From contig JBANSL010000018.1 in assembly GCA_037127255.1 (NCBI GenBank), forward strand, positions 16,217,175 to 16,281,174: a stretch of DNA of 64,000 nt, in the 5' to 3' direction. Positions 1-10,993 of this stretch are shown one piece after another; within the stretch, counting starts at the first letter, position 1; every line of letters starts with the position of its first letter. The position numbers were made by a program, and so were the translations under genes. Under the pieces are notes generated by a model that had not been told where the DNA came from, made no database searches, and saw only the letters and a program-made list of their open reading frames with translations. Source of the DNA: Persicaria tinctoria (taxonomy: Eukaryota > Streptophyta > Magnoliopsida > Caryophyllales > Polygonaceae).

Positions 1-1243
1 CCTCCCCTTCCATCAGCTCTCTCACCGTCTTCTCCAGCCCCTCGGCCTTGACAAAGCCTCTCACTGACCCATCACTGGTCTCCACTCGGATCCCCATCTT
101 GATCTCCTCCACAATCATCCTCGCATTCAGGTGCTGCTCCGCCATCATTGGCCATGCCAGTATTGGCTTGCTTGCGGATATGCTTTCGGTGACGGAGTTC
201 CAGCCACAGTGGCTCAGGAAGCCCTGAACAGCCTCATGCCCAAGCACCGCTCTTTGGTCCACCCAATCTTTCACCACCAGCCCTCTCTCCTCTACTCTTT
301 CCGCGAACCCTTCAATGATCCGTTCCTGTTCCAAAGTCGGCCTCACGACCCACAAGAAGCTTGTCTCTGATCTCTCCAGTCCCACTGTTATCTCCTTCAG
401 CTGCTCAGTTGACACTTCAGCTTGTGTCCCAAATGCTATGTACAAAACTGGGATCCCTTGTTCCAGCTTTTGGTCCATCCACGGAACCCAACTTGGGTCT
501 CCTTCGAGCCTCTTCTTTTCTGGCGGCTCTACCAAGCACAAGAGCCCAACAGGCCAAGATCTCGGCATAGGATCGGCATTGTAGTGATCGGCAAAGAGTG
601 GCTCAAGCTCATAGAAACTGTTAACCAGCATGCCATTGCTTGAAAAAGTGGCAATCATCGACTCCATAATAAAATCGAAGTATGGACCGCTCGGCTCTCG
701 CATGCTAAGGGGGTGAGACAGGTCATTTCTGGTGAGCCTAATCCCCGGGAAACCAGGAACCGTCATGGGCTCATCGTCGGGTTCAGGCCCGGAGAAAAGT
801 TTCTTACTTGAAACAATCCCTGAGAGGACCATGGGGTAGAAGCACATGCCAAAGAAAACCAATCTCGGGACACTGAATTTACTGGCTGATTGGAGGGTCC
901 AATGGAGGAACCCATCGGATATGATGAGCTTGAGATTGGGGAGAGTCTCGAGGGCGGCTTCGAAGGCAGGCTGGAGGAGCTTGGTGGAGTTGGCGAAGGC
1001 GACGAAATGTGACATGGAAGGGAGTCTGTCTGTGCTCTCAACTCCCGAGGGGAAGGGCAGGGAGACGATGGAGACGTCGACATCCGAGAGGGAGTTGGAG
1101 ATGAAAGGCCGGTTGGCGGGGGTGGTGAAGATGGTGATGGCGAGCTGGCGGCGGTGGAGGAGGAGGCGGGCGAGGTGGAGGAGTGGGATTGTGTGGCCTT
1201 TGGACATGAAAGGGAAGATCACCACATGAGGCTGCAATTCCAT
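1..1243 (-). CDS. UGT90A-like UDP-glycosyltransferase, 3' end outside window
   Basis: This is a family 1 glycosyltransferase. It should transfer a sugar from a UDP-sugar to a small hydrophobic acceptor in the cytosol. Reading the minus strand from the ATG at 1243-1241, one frame stays open for 414 codons to the window edge, so about 45-55 C-terminal residues of the usual ~465 are missing. The N-terminus has the SKGHTIPLL motif with the catalytic His at 17, and the activating Asp is at 110 in LIISDGFLHW. The 44-residue PSPG donor-binding box runs from Trp327 to Gln370 and contains HCGWNS. Its usual GVP triplet is SKP here. About six residues are missing before GVESTD (residue 67) relative to the neighbour at 6897. 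UGT90A is the closest subfamily I recognise; the acceptor is unknown. A TATA-like CTATAAAAAT lies at 1290-1281. The gene is divergent to its paralogue at 6897 and has no intron in the visible part. Confidence 0.9.
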   Translation of the reverse strand, partial: MELQPHVVIFPFMSKGHTIPLLHLARLLLHRRQLAITIFTTPANRPFISNSLSDVDVSIVSLPFPSGVESTDRLPSMSHFVAFANSTKLLQPAFEAALETLPNLKLIISDGFLHWTLQSASKFSVPRLVFFGMCFYPMVLSGIVSSKKLFSGPEPDDEPMTVPGFPGIRLTRNDLSHPLSMREPSGPYFDFIMESMIATFSSNGMLVNSFYELEPLFADHYNADPMPRSWPVGLLCLVEPPEKKRLEGDPSWVPWMDQKLEQGIPVLYIAFGTQAEVSTEQLKEITVGLERSETSFLWVVRPTLEQERIIEGFAERVEERGLVVKDWVDQRAVLGHEAVQGFLSHCGWNSVTESISASKPILAWPMMAEQHLNARMIVEEIKMGIRVETSDGSVRGFVKAEGLEKTVRELMEGE

Positions 1244-1280
1244 GTTTGCTTGGCCGCAGCTTAAATGTATGTACAGTGTT

Positions 1281-1290
1281 ATTTTTATAG
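1281..1290 (-). promoter_or_regulatory. TATA-like box of the minus-strand UGT
   Basis: On the minus strand the sequence reads CTATAAAAAT about 40 bases before the start codon at 1243. That leaves a very short 5' leader. It is the only TATA-like word close upstream. The call rests on position and sequence only. Confidence 0.4.
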
Positions 1291-1744
1291 GATTTAAAAA
1301 AAAACCTTTTGGTGGCCCTAAATTGACTCTCTGAGATTTTATTTATTTTTTTATTTGTAAATAAAGAGCGGTAATTCGAGGTTCGAACCGAGAGCCTTTG
1401 ATACTGCCCACAAGTTCTTTCCAGTGAGTATTCCGGAATGGTTTTCAAATTTCATAGTCCAATAACTTGGTTTAACCAAAAACAAATTAGTAATCTGTTT
1501 GTAACTTTTTCCAAAATTGATGAACTCGTTTATAATTTGTACAAATGCAGGGACTGTGGGTGAATTTTACCATCCTTGACTTGAATGATTGTTACTGCAT
1601 AGTGTCGTGATGAAATTGAAGTCTGAATCCACCACAAGAAATGTTTGATTGTCATCATTTTTCTGTTTTCACAGGGAATCTGTAAATAAAAACAAAAAAG
1701 AAGCGTTATTTTGATTGCAATTTGGAGTAGTTTGATTCACTCGG

Positions 1745-1938
1745 TAGGGCTGCTTTTGTTATATGAGTTGAGTAACTCTGTTTGGACTCGACTCAAGTAC
1801 GGGCACATCAAGTTCAAATTTAGGTTCGGCTCGAGCTCGACTCGTTTAATTGAAGACCAAATAACAACTCTATCACTCGGCTCGAGCTGAATATGAACAA
1901 ACAGTACTAAACTCATTCGACTCGAAAACACAACCCTA
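1745..1938. mobile_element. Small hAT-like MITE
   Basis: The ends are imperfect inverted repeats: TAGGGCTGCTTTTGT at the left against ATAGGGTTGTGTTTT read inward from the right. They are flanked by TCACTCGG (1737-1744) and TCAATCGG (1939-1946), an 8-base target duplication with one mismatch. The interior is rich in CTCGAGCTCGACTCG-type words. Length (194 bp), 8-base duplication and end sequence fit a non-autonomous hAT element. Confidence 0.5.
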
Positions 1939-2439
1939 TCAATCGGTTGGAGTTTGGTTCGATAGCGATCAATAAAGTGTGGCATACCCACAATTCACCT
2001 ACACCACACTTTGTCGCCGTGAGGCCCGTGACCATGCCAAAATAGCTCCACTTGACATTTTGAGTCGGGTAGAATTCAGGTATGTGTAGCTTTGGATGGA
2101 ATGGACATTAAACCGAGTTGATCCTAATTTCAGGTTTCCTTTCTGTTTGGAGATTTTCATGTGAATTTATTGGAGTTGGATGCACGTTCGAAGGCTCCCA
2201 AAGGGTCCAGACCCGACCCGACCCCAACAAAAAATCTGCCTACTTTTAAATTGAAAGCAATTAAATATGAAGCTCGAATGATTTTAAAATTTTGGAATGA
2301 TGGGAGTATCGATCTATTCAAAAGGTACTACGGTAATCAATTCAGATATAAAATGGGTAAATCCAGTCCAACTATACTACTAACAAAATCCAAGTGTCTG
2401 AATCTCTTCGAGGTTTAATCCATAGACTCACACTCAGAC

Positions 2440-2655
2440 TTCCTCTTAATTAAAACTTATTATTTATTATTTATGTACATGTTTTTAGAATGATAAAAAC
2501 TATATAAAATATTTTTTTTTTCTAAATTCGTAATAAGTGTGAAATTGTGTAAAAAATTATTTAAAAAGTTAATACTACGTATTTTATATAGTTTTTAAGA
2601 CCTAACAAAGCGTACGTGAATAATAAAACGTCAAATTTTAATTAACGAATGAAGT
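2440..2655. mobile_element. Decayed Stowaway-type MITE
   Basis: The stretch has the inner palindrome of the better-preserved Stowaway copies at 28378 and 47381: AAAACTATATAAAATATT on the left, and ATTTTATATAGTTTTTAA followed by an AAGCGTACGTGAATAATAAA-like arm on the right. The outer CTCCCTCCGT termini are eroded, so the boundaries are approximate. Confidence 0.45.
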
Positions 2656-2678
2656 ATTAAATATTAACCCTAAACTAA

Positions 2679-2973
2679 CCCCGTTTATTTTTTTGGTAGA
2701 GAAAGATAATGATCACCTTAATGAATCTAGTCCACATTTAAATTAAGATTCATTAATCATTATTTTAACCATTACCCTTATTCCCCATTTTTCACATAAA
2801 ATTTGTTATCTTAATTTTTCGGCATTTTCCACCCTAATTTTTATTTCTCATAGGATACTCTAATAATCCATTTTATCCTCTCTTCTAGACTCATAAAAAA
2901 TATAACGATCATATACATTTTCTAAATAAAATTTAATTCCTTTCCATTCTCTCCTCTAAAAACAAACGAACCC
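2679..2973. mobile_element. Tourist-like (PIF/Harbinger) MITE
   Basis: The element begins CCCCGTTTATTTTTTTGG and ends AAAACAAACGAACCC, so the ends are imperfect inverted repeats. It is flanked on both sides by TAA (2676-2678 and 2974-2976), the three-base target duplication of PIF/Harbinger elements. It is related in inverse orientation to the element at 25908-26206, which has a paralogous near-empty site, and this supports the boundaries. Confidence 0.6.
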
Positions 2974-3764
2974 TAAATGTTTTCAAATTCTCCTTTATTA
3001 AATTTGGACGGAATGATTCAGAAATGAAACTATTCATTCTTTATGAGATTCAACTTGGTGATTATTTTTTCAAGTGCATCACTGCCAATTTTGGAGCTAA
3101 TGTAGACATTCGACTTAAGAAGCCAATGTTGATAGGCGATTTTTACTAATCAATGTCTACCAATTCTGAAAATCGATATCGTTTTAGCGATATTTTGACC
3201 GTGTTTATATATAGCAGTAAGATTTCATCCCTCCAAACATAATCACACACAAATTGCTTTTTTTTCCAGCTGTTTGTTTGGATATATGGAAGAAGATCTT
3301 AGGAAACTGAGACGTGTGGATTTAGGCACAATGCGATCGAGCCTTAATAAAAATACAAACAAAAGCAATGGGATGTGGCTCACAAGATAGTGCATGCCGT
3401 TGTCCGATCCATCAGTCAATTCTTGGCTTGGATTTGCATTGTTAGTTGCTTTATGCCACCCCCTAATCGAACCAAACCCTATTCGATTGGGTGCATTCGA
3501 CCACATTACTCGGTGCCTTGGTGGTCCTCTGCGCGCCTTCGGTAGCGACCCTCGACTTGATGGATCGGAGAACGTAGTAGTTAGATCTTGGATGGTCTTA
3601 CCTTGTTTGTTTTTGGGTAGACAAAGATAATTATTACTTTTATGAATATCGTTCATATTTAAGTTGATAAAGTAAAAAAAAAACCCATAAATTAAGATGG
3701 TTATGACACCTGAGAAAAAAATATATTATGCTAGGAGAGTGACTGCTCATCCGGATGTCCATTT

Positions 3765-4938
3765 AGGGCTGGAAATCACCCGTGGGTGACCGACTCACCC
3801 GACCCACCCGACCCGATTATTAGAGTGAAAACCCGAAAAAATCCGGATGACGGATGGGTGATGGGTCAGGTGAAATGGGTGATGGGTCGGGTGACAGATG
3901 ATATATTTTCCACCCATTACCCGACTCATCACCCGACCCATTACCCAACCCGCTTAACCACCCGTTAGCCCACCCGATTATTATATAAAAAAGAGGCTAG
4001 TATATAAATAATACTACGTACTCCCTCCGTCTCGCAAAACTTGTAGTTTTAGAGTAGTAAACTTGTATCAAAAAACTTGTTGTTTTAGCTATAGTTATTA
4101 TCTTTATAGGTAATAATTGCTCTTTTTATATGTAATAACTAGTGTTTTTAGGTATTTTATCCTATAAAAGTAAAAGAAATATAGATATTATTAATAAGTG
4201 TGCATAAAGCTAAAACTACAAGTTTTGCGATACGGAGGGAGTATAATTTAACATAACTAACATATTTCTCCTTTTCTACCTCTACTTTCTCCATTGTCCA
4301 AGTGTTCTTGTTAAAAAGGTCTAAAAAAACTTGCATTATTTAACTCCATGTCTTTTTAAAATAATAAAATTTCTTTTATTTGTTTTGCATATACCAATAG
4401 AGTGTAAGCAATTTGGCTCTTTCCAACGACTTTGTTAGCATTTACTGTATTAATACATGATTAACCAAATCATATTTTCCCAATTTGTCATGAGACTCGT
4501 AACAATAATCCTCTTAATGCAAATTAAGATATTAAATAAATGACACATGAGTCTGTTTTCTAAAGACATAGTTTTTCTATACCATTTTCTTATATTGAGT
4601 CTAGTAACCGAGTTAAATTCATCTCATTCAGTTTGATATTAAACTTCTAATACTAATTTTGTAAGTTAAGGATAGTGATATAATGTATGAATAAGTCTTT
4701 TATTAATTTAGTAACGGTGACATAGTTTATAAAATTATCGAATATAAATGATTTTTAGATATGTCTTGTGACTTTTTTTTTTAATTCCTTCACCCGATTA
4801 ACCACCCGATTCACCCGACGGGTCGGGTGATGGGTGAAACATTAAACTGGTGGGTGATAGGTCGGGTGAAATTTTTTTGTGATGGGTCGGGTGAAAAAAT
4901 GGGTCCACCCATCCATCACCCGACCCATTTCCACCCCT
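3765..4938. mobile_element. Non-autonomous hAT element inserted in a LINE
   Basis: The termini are AGGGCTGGAAAT and, read inward from the right, AGGGGTGGAAAT. Direct repeats of ATGTCCATTT flank it (3755-3764 and 4939-4948). A hAT duplication is 8 bases, so two of the ten may match by chance. Both ends are packed with CACCCGACCC/GGGTCGGGTG tandem words. No transposase reading frame is visible. The element itself contains the Stowaway MITE at 4021-4241. The same terminal design occurs at 62766-63404. Confidence 0.75.
4021..4241. mobile_element. Stowaway MITE
   Basis: Terminal inverted repeats CTCCCTCCGT and ACGGAGGGAG are flanked by TA on each side (4019-4020 and 4242-4243). The repeat extends inward as CAAAACTTGTAGTTTTAG against CTAAAACTACAAGTTTTG. 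This is the standard structure of a Tc1/mariner-derived Stowaway MITE. It sits inside the hAT element at 3765-4938, so it inserted later. Confidence 0.88.
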
Positions 4939-5150
4939 ATGTCCATTTGACTGAAAGGTGTCGGCGTCTCTTGGACAATGTTGGCTGGGAGTTCCGAATT
5001 CAACATGTTCGAAGGCAAGCCAACACCTTATGCTGAATACAATGAACCCCCTATAGGTATTCAGGACATGTCCATGTATGCACCTGCCACGAACCTTTAG
5101 AATATTTACATTAATAAATTTTGGCCTCTAGGCCAGCATTTAGATCAAAA

Positions 5151-5154
<4 letters not shown>

Positions 5155-5210
<56 letters not shown>
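5155..5210. repeat. (TA)n microsatellite
   Basis: An uninterrupted TA dinucleotide run of about 28 units lies directly after the poly-A tail of the LINE remnant and directly before a Stowaway MITE. Confidence 0.97.
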
Positions 5211-5211
<1 letters not shown>

Positions 5212-5446
5212 CTCCCTCCGTTCCATAATACATGTCCCTTTCCTTTTATGCACGCTTTTTAATAAGCGGAAAACTCTATAAAATATAATTTTTTTAATTG
5301 ATTTTTTTATATGATATGATACTTATTACTAATGAGTATCATATTATATAAAAAAATTAATTAAAAAATTAATATTTTATAGAGTTTTTCACTCATTAAA
5401 AAGCGTGTCAAAAAAGAAAAGGACATGTATTATGGAACGGAGGGAG
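5212..5446. mobile_element. Stowaway MITE
   Basis: It begins CTCCCTCCGTTCCATAATAC and ends with the reverse complement of that arm (GTATTATGGAACGGAGGGAG). TA flanks it at 5210-5211 and 5447-5448. It has a long internal palindrome and no coding capacity. Confidence 0.9.
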
Positions 5447-5448
5447 TA

Positions 5449-6896
5449 TTAATTAACAGTTAGATGATTAAAAGATGTTTAAAATTTTAACTTGTTAATA
5501 ATATGTGAGACCAAAGCAAAAAAAATTCTTATTTAATACAATAGATAGATATAGATTTATACGGAGTATTTAATAGTTAGAAATAAATTTAAAAATTCAA
5601 TGTTCTGAATGTTTTGAATTAAACCAATTGCTAAAAATGTAGAATATAATAAGGAAAAAAACTCTATTATAATTTGATTGATTAAAATATTTTGAATTAA
5701 ACTCATTGATTAGAAAATGTATAATATGCTCATTCAAGATGGAATCCATTGTGATAATATACGAAGATTTACAAATGATTGGTTGATAAGAAGAGGATTA
5801 AGGTGGATATATAAATATATAGATATAGAAGTTAGTGACCAGTTTGTAATATTTTCAAAATAAAGTTTATGAACTTTGACGAATAATTGCATATGAAAAA
5901 ATTGTAGGAACTTGCTTGTAATTTGTACAAATGCAGGGACTATGGACTGTGGTCCATGTACGATGGACTTGTAGAATCAGAGACGTAAACAAAGACAAAG
6001 TTACAGAAACCAGGCTGTAGTGCTGTACACGGGCCTGCCTGTTTGGTTTGCATTTAACGAGGACCCCAAATGGTTATCAATTGTTGAGTCGCACGGGTTT
6101 GGATGCCATAAATTTGGCAAATGAGTTGAATTTTACACTAAAAAATAAAAAAGAATTAAAAGAAAAAGGATGAGGTGGGGTAAAGGAGGGGGTCAAATCT
6201 AATCGTCGTTATTTTTTGGACGGATGAGATTTGCTCAACTCCACTCATGAATTTAATGGCCAAATTTATGTGATCCAGATCCAATAGTAAGAGTATCTCC
6301 AACCGTATGCCATCTTCTCTTAGTTTTCATTGACTTTATCTTATTTTGTTGGGATAATGAGATTACTCATGCTTTAATCGTTCCTTTTTTAATTTTGTTT
6401 TTACTTAGACTTTATTTGCACGATCACTTATTATGATTTATAATGCATATTTTTACATTATATATTATAATATAAAAATATACATTATGAATCATACTCC
6501 ATAAGTGGTCATCCAAACAGAACTTAAGTTTCTTAACTCTATTATGATAATTGATTTATAAGCCTTTTTTCCGTTTTCGATCTCAATTCTTTAGACAATG
6601 TGCTATTTTTGTTTTTTTTAAATTATTAGTTTGATTAAAAATAACAATTAAAAACTCTTTCTATGCTATGCATGCATTCGAATTATTTAATAATTTCATA
6701 AATAAGTATTAATTTATAAAAAAAATTATTAAAAAAATATTATTTTTTTAATAAATTTATTTTGAAATCGGATGGGGTAATTAAAAAGTAAAACCTCGTT
6801 CTATGCAGGCATTTTTTCGAGTGGAATAATATAATCCGCCGAGTCGTAGTTTAAATTGTTGACTACTCATCACTCAACGGAAATTATAAGCCAAAC
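5449..6896. other. A+T-rich intergenic region upstream of the plus-strand UGT
   Basis: No reading frame of note is present. Bases 5905-5950 contain a phrase (TTGTACAAATGCAGGGACT) that also occurs at 1530-1560 in the same orientation, so it is a dispersed repeat and not part of an inverted UGT duplication. No convincing TATA box is visible; AATAATATAATCC near 6825 is the best candidate for the gene at 6897. Confidence 0.5.
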
Positions 6897-8261
6897 ATGG
6901 AAACCCAACCTCATGTAGTTATCTTCCCTTTCATGTCCAAAGGCCACACCATCCCTCTCCTCCACCTCACCCACCGCAGCCTCTCCGTCACCCTCTTCAC
7001 CACCCCGGCCAACCACCCCTTCATCTCCGCCTCCCTCTCCGACGTCGATGTCTCCATCATTTCCCTCCCTTTCACCTCTACCACCCCAGGCATCCCACCG
7101 GGCGTCGAGAGCACCGACGCCCTCCCTTCCATGTCGCTCTTCCCCGCCTTCGCCAACTCCACCAAGCTCCTCCAACCCGCCTTCGAAGCCGCCCTCAAGG
7201 CTCTCCCCAATCTCAAGCTCATCATATCCGATGGGTTCCTCCATTGGACCCTCCAATCCGCCAACAAGCTCAACATCCCGAGACTTGTTAGCTATGGCAT
7301 GAGCTGCTATCCTATTGTCCTCACTAAGGCCTGTGTCACTAAGAGGCTCTTCGTCGGGCCTGAGGCCGACGATGAGCCCATCGCAATCCCCGGCTTCCCA
7401 TGGATCAAGCTCACCCGAAATGACCTCCCTTGCCCCTTAAAAACACGAGAGCCGAGCGGCCCACACTTCGATTTCATGATGGAGGCGATTAAAGCCACTT
7501 CTTGTAGCCATGGCTTGCTGGTCAACAGCTTCTATGAGCTCGAACCCCTCTTTGTCGATCACCTCAATGCTCATTTTGTGCCGCGGGCTTGGCCCATTGG
7601 GCCCTTGTGCTTGGGAGAGCCGGAGAAGGAGATGTTCTCATCGAGTTGGGATCAGTGGTTGGACCATAAGCTAGAGCAAGGGACACCGGTTTTGTACATT
7701 GCATTCGGTACCCAAGCCGAAGTGTCGAGTGAACAGCTCAAGGAGATAACACTCGGGTTGGAGAGATCGGAAGCGAGCTTCTTGTGGGTAATGAGGCCGA
7801 GATTGGAGCAGGATTGGATCATTGAAGGGCTCGGTGATCGAGTTCTTGTGGTGAAAGAGTGGGTGGACCAAAGGGCGATCCTTAGGCATGAGGCCATACA
7901 TGGCTTCTTGAGTCATTGTGGTTGGAACTCCGTCATTGAGAGCATTTCTTCGAGTAAGCCGATACTAGCATGGCCAATGATGGCGGATCAATACCTCAAT
8001 GCAAGGATGGTTGTGGAGGAGATCAAGGTGGGGATCCGAGTGGAGACTTGCGATGGGTCCGTGTCGGGTTTTGTCAAGGCCGAGGGGTTGGATAAGGCGG
8101 TGAGGGAGCTGATTGAAGGTGAGATGGGGAAGAGGGTGAGGGAGAAGGCGAAGGAGGTGGGTGAAGCCGCTCGGAGGGCCATGGATGTTGGAGGATCCTC
8201 TTGGCTTGCTCTTGAGTCACTCCTTGATGAGTTCCATATAGGGAACTCATCTACTGCTTGA
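6897..8261 (+). CDS. UGT90A-like UDP-glycosyltransferase (intact paralogue)
   Basis: This single-exon gene encodes a 454-residue cytosolic family 1 glycosyltransferase that should use a UDP-sugar donor. The catalytic His is at 17 (SKGHTIPLL), the activating Asp at 112 (SDGFLHW), and the PSPG box spans Trp322-Gln365 with HCGWNS. As in the divergent neighbour, the box has SKP where most UGTs have GVP. Two in-frame gaps stand out against the neighbour: about five residues after LLHL (residue 24), where a helix near the active site lies, and about four residues before LVVKEW (residue 317). A stretch before GVESTD that the neighbour lacks is present. The coding sequence is strongly C-rich at third positions in its 5' half, unlike the surrounding DNA. 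The frame is intact, but the two deletions could reduce activity. The acceptor is unknown. Confidence 0.93.
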   Translation: METQPHVVIFPFMSKGHTIPLLHLTHRSLSVTLFTTPANHPFISASLSDVDVSIISLPFTSTTPGIPPGVESTDALPSMSLFPAFANSTKLLQPAFEAALKALPNLKLIISDGFLHWTLQSANKLNIPRLVSYGMSCYPIVLTKACVTKRLFVGPEADDEPIAIPGFPWIKLTRNDLPCPLKTREPSGPHFDFMMEAIKATSCSHGLLVNSFYELEPLFVDHLNAHFVPRAWPIGPLCLGEPEKEMFSSSWDQWLDHKLEQGTPVLYIAFGTQAEVSSEQLKEITLGLERSEASFLWVMRPRLEQDWIIEGLGDRVLVVKEWVDQRAILRHEAIHGFLSHCGWNSVIESISSSKPILAWPMMADQYLNARMVVEEIKVGIRVETCDGSVSGFVKAEGLDKAVRELIEGEMGKRVREKAKEVGEAARRAMDVGGSSWLALESLLDEFHIGNSSTA

Positions 8262-10993
8262 GAATTGCTTCAAATAACATTGAATCTAAGCTATTTGCAA
8301 GATCAAAATTTGAAATAAAGATCTAGTTTGGATCAAAGTTTGAAATAGAGATTTAGTTTGAATTTAATGTTTTCAGATTGGAATTGCAAGATTGTTGATC
8401 TCTAGAACTAGAAAGCAAGTTTGAATCAAAAGTGTGAAATAAGGATTTAGGTTGGATGAATTTCTAGAACTAGAAAGCGAGTTTGGATCAGAGTTAATTT
8501 GAATTGTAATAAGATGCAGTTACTGCAAGTTAGTTTGTTTTGTAATAGTTATCTTGATTTTTGCTCACATGGACAGAGAAAATTGGATTGTTGATTGTTT
8601 TACTGCAGATTTTGCAACTGATCGAATCAAAACGCCGATGGCGGGATACCGTGATTCGTTGGCAATTAGGAACGACTGGTGTCGGGTAGGTATTGGATCG
8701 TTTGGAAGCGTTGATGAGATTTCATCAGATTCCGCCACGTAAAATGAGGGATTCATCGAGTCAACACCGGGAAATTACCTGATACCGTAGTATTACATTT
8801 CGAAACCCTCGCCTTCCACACCAATTTCCAAGAGATTTCGGCGATGACGAAGATCAATCTCAGCGTCTCAAGACGAGTTCAGCTCAATCACTTCATCCTA
8901 CTTCTTCCGAAGCCAGATTTTGACCGATCGCGAAGCGATTTCATAACCAACTTTCCTCTCACTGTTAGGGTTTGCCGGGAGGTGTAGTTGCCGATTGGGG
9001 TTTCGGCGTCGAAATTTATGTTCGTGCTTTACAGGATATTCGTCTTCCGACTCTGATGGTTTTGGAGGGAATGAAGGCGATGCTGGACCGATCTACTTGC
9101 GTATACCTTCACAAGCAGGTGCAGATCCATGGAGGAAGGTCGATTTATATATCTTCGTAATCTTTCGATCATGTTGATTTTAGCTCCTAAAATTGTTCTC
9201 TACATAAATATTTTCTATGAAAACTGTGCTCCTGTGCTTAAAACTTTGATTGATTCTTTGGATTCCACGACTGCCAGACAGCTATCCGCAACAGATTGCT
9301 GTCAATGAATGCATATAGATGGAAGATTGTACTGGAAATACCAGAGATTTGCTGGTCTGTATCATAGCTTCAGAGTTCTTTCCTTCCTCTGAAATGCATA
9401 ATCAATTGGATATCTGCTTTTGCTATTTGCCAGATTCTCAATATGGTTTATCCATTTTATGTTTGAGAATCGACCTGTTTCTTGCTCCGAATATGCTGTA
9501 GACTATAGAGAAATCTTATTTGCTTATTTGGGCCTTTTCGCTTCTTGAGTTGAACCATGAATCTCTATGATCTGCCATATCCTGTCAAGCTTAGATGAAT
9601 TGATATTTCCACTATACAGATTCCAATAGTTGAGAGGTACCCAACCCTAGTACAGTATTTTTTTAATTGCTATATTATATTTAGTTTTATGATATGAGGT
9701 TACCTGTTTGATTATATTCCTCTCCTGTTCTTTGACTTGACCATCCCAAAATACTTGCAGCTTCCATGGCATTTTCAGCTCACATCACAAAATGGTAGGG
9801 GTTTCTGATAGAATAATGAAGGCCATGGCTTCAAAGCATAAACAATTGCAGTGATTGATTATGACGATGAAATAAGAACAACTCCCACAGTACCACGGAA
9901 TAATGCAAGAGCATATGCTATTGTTTTGGGGAAGGAGCCAGTAGGTTTTTAGATCATCCATCATAATCCACTGTTAGTTGTGGCGTAGGTGCTGACTATA
10001 GGATCAATATTCAATATTAGGTACCATTATTTTGAAATGATCGCATCAATACATATATTAGTCAATAATGTTAGAATTATGCGATTGTATTTGTGTATTA
10101 AATAAACTAACCGTGTTATAATATATCGGAGAAATCCAGAGTATCCGGAACATATCTTCCTAAATTGAGCAGTGCATGTATGCTAAACTTAGAATATTGT
10201 CTTTATCACAAAATCAACGCTCCTGGAAATCCTTCAATTTTTAAGTAATACAGCACCTTCCTTGAAAGTACTGTGAGTTTCATAGTGTGCATTTTGAATA
10301 TCAATATACAAGACCAGATCTAGATGAAGATTTGCTTGTCATTTGATTCTTCAACACTTTTAGGGACCATCTGATAAGATTGAGGATATTGGAAAGGGAA
10401 TATTAATTTATTTTCTAATGAGTTAATCATAACTCTTGGTTGGTCAGTTTCTTTTTTTTCTCTCTGTTATTTTACCCACAAAGTTAAATGTTTTAGAATC
10501 TAACTGTAATTCTCTTTGCATTGTTCACTATGTCATTTCTTATACTGCTATACAATCATAAATTAAATATCATTATCTTAATATTGTTTGGATATAATCT
10601 TCCCAGCCTGCAAGGTTCTTTCTTTTTTTTCCTTTGATTTTTTATATGAAAGAAGCCTGCAAGGTTACATATGATTGGAGAAGTGCCGAGGAAAAGGCAA
10701 ACGACCTGTTCCCTATCACATCAGGGTGAAAACAAATGTCCCAAGTCTCGGCAATTTTATAATAAATCAAAACATGATTGGAGGTGCTAAAATTAAATAA
10801 TCAACTTGATTAGACTAATTATATTATGACCAAGTATTTGACATGAACATATTCAATCTCAGCTTCTACATATATTGATTCCTGTCATTGTTTGCAGGAT
10901 TTTGAGGTAGTGTCAATAAGTGGTTGAAGATCACAAGAAATCCACAAAGCAAGGCTTGGAAAAAAAAAAAGAGTTCACAGGAGGAATTTAGAG
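8262..10993. other. Intergenic region with coding-like scraps, no gene supported
   Basis: The first 250 bases are probably the UGT 3' region. They hold degenerate repeats of GTTTGGATCAAAGTTTGAAAT. Bases 8780-9160 look like the 5' part of a gene (G+C higher than around it, TTAGGGTTTGCCGG near 8966, short open frames). A stretch at 9995-9180 read in either plus frame is too short to identify. Bases 9760-9960 also look weakly coding. None of these join into a model with a start, splice sites and a stop, so I treat them as remnants or a non-coding transcript. Confidence 0.4.

Larger units (their letters stand above)
3718..5154 (+). mobile_element. LINE 3' remnant (RNase H), split by a hAT element
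   Basis: Joining 3718-3764 to 4949-5040 gives one open reading frame that passes through AHPDVHLTERCRRLLDNVGW and then HVRRQANTL. This matches the last helix and strand of the RNase H domain found at the end of plant L1-type LINEs. The frame continues without loss once the hAT insert and one copy of its target duplication are removed. The remnant ends in TTAGATCAAAAAAAA and a TA microsatellite. It is non-functional. Confidence 0.65.

Noticed and set aside
1038..1448. Minus-strand 136-codon frame overlapping the UGT start
   Set aside because: It is a proline-rich shadow of the UGT gene in another frame; the UGT frame has the catalytic motifs.
1500..5950. Idea that the shared phrase at 1530 and 5920 marks an inverted duplication of the two UGT promoters
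   Set aside because: The phrase is in the same orientation at both places, whereas the genes are divergent, so it is a dispersed repeat.
8972..9177. Short overlapping frames with coding-like composition
   Set aside because: Neither frame shows a recognisable domain or joins to downstream exons; kept only as a remnant note.
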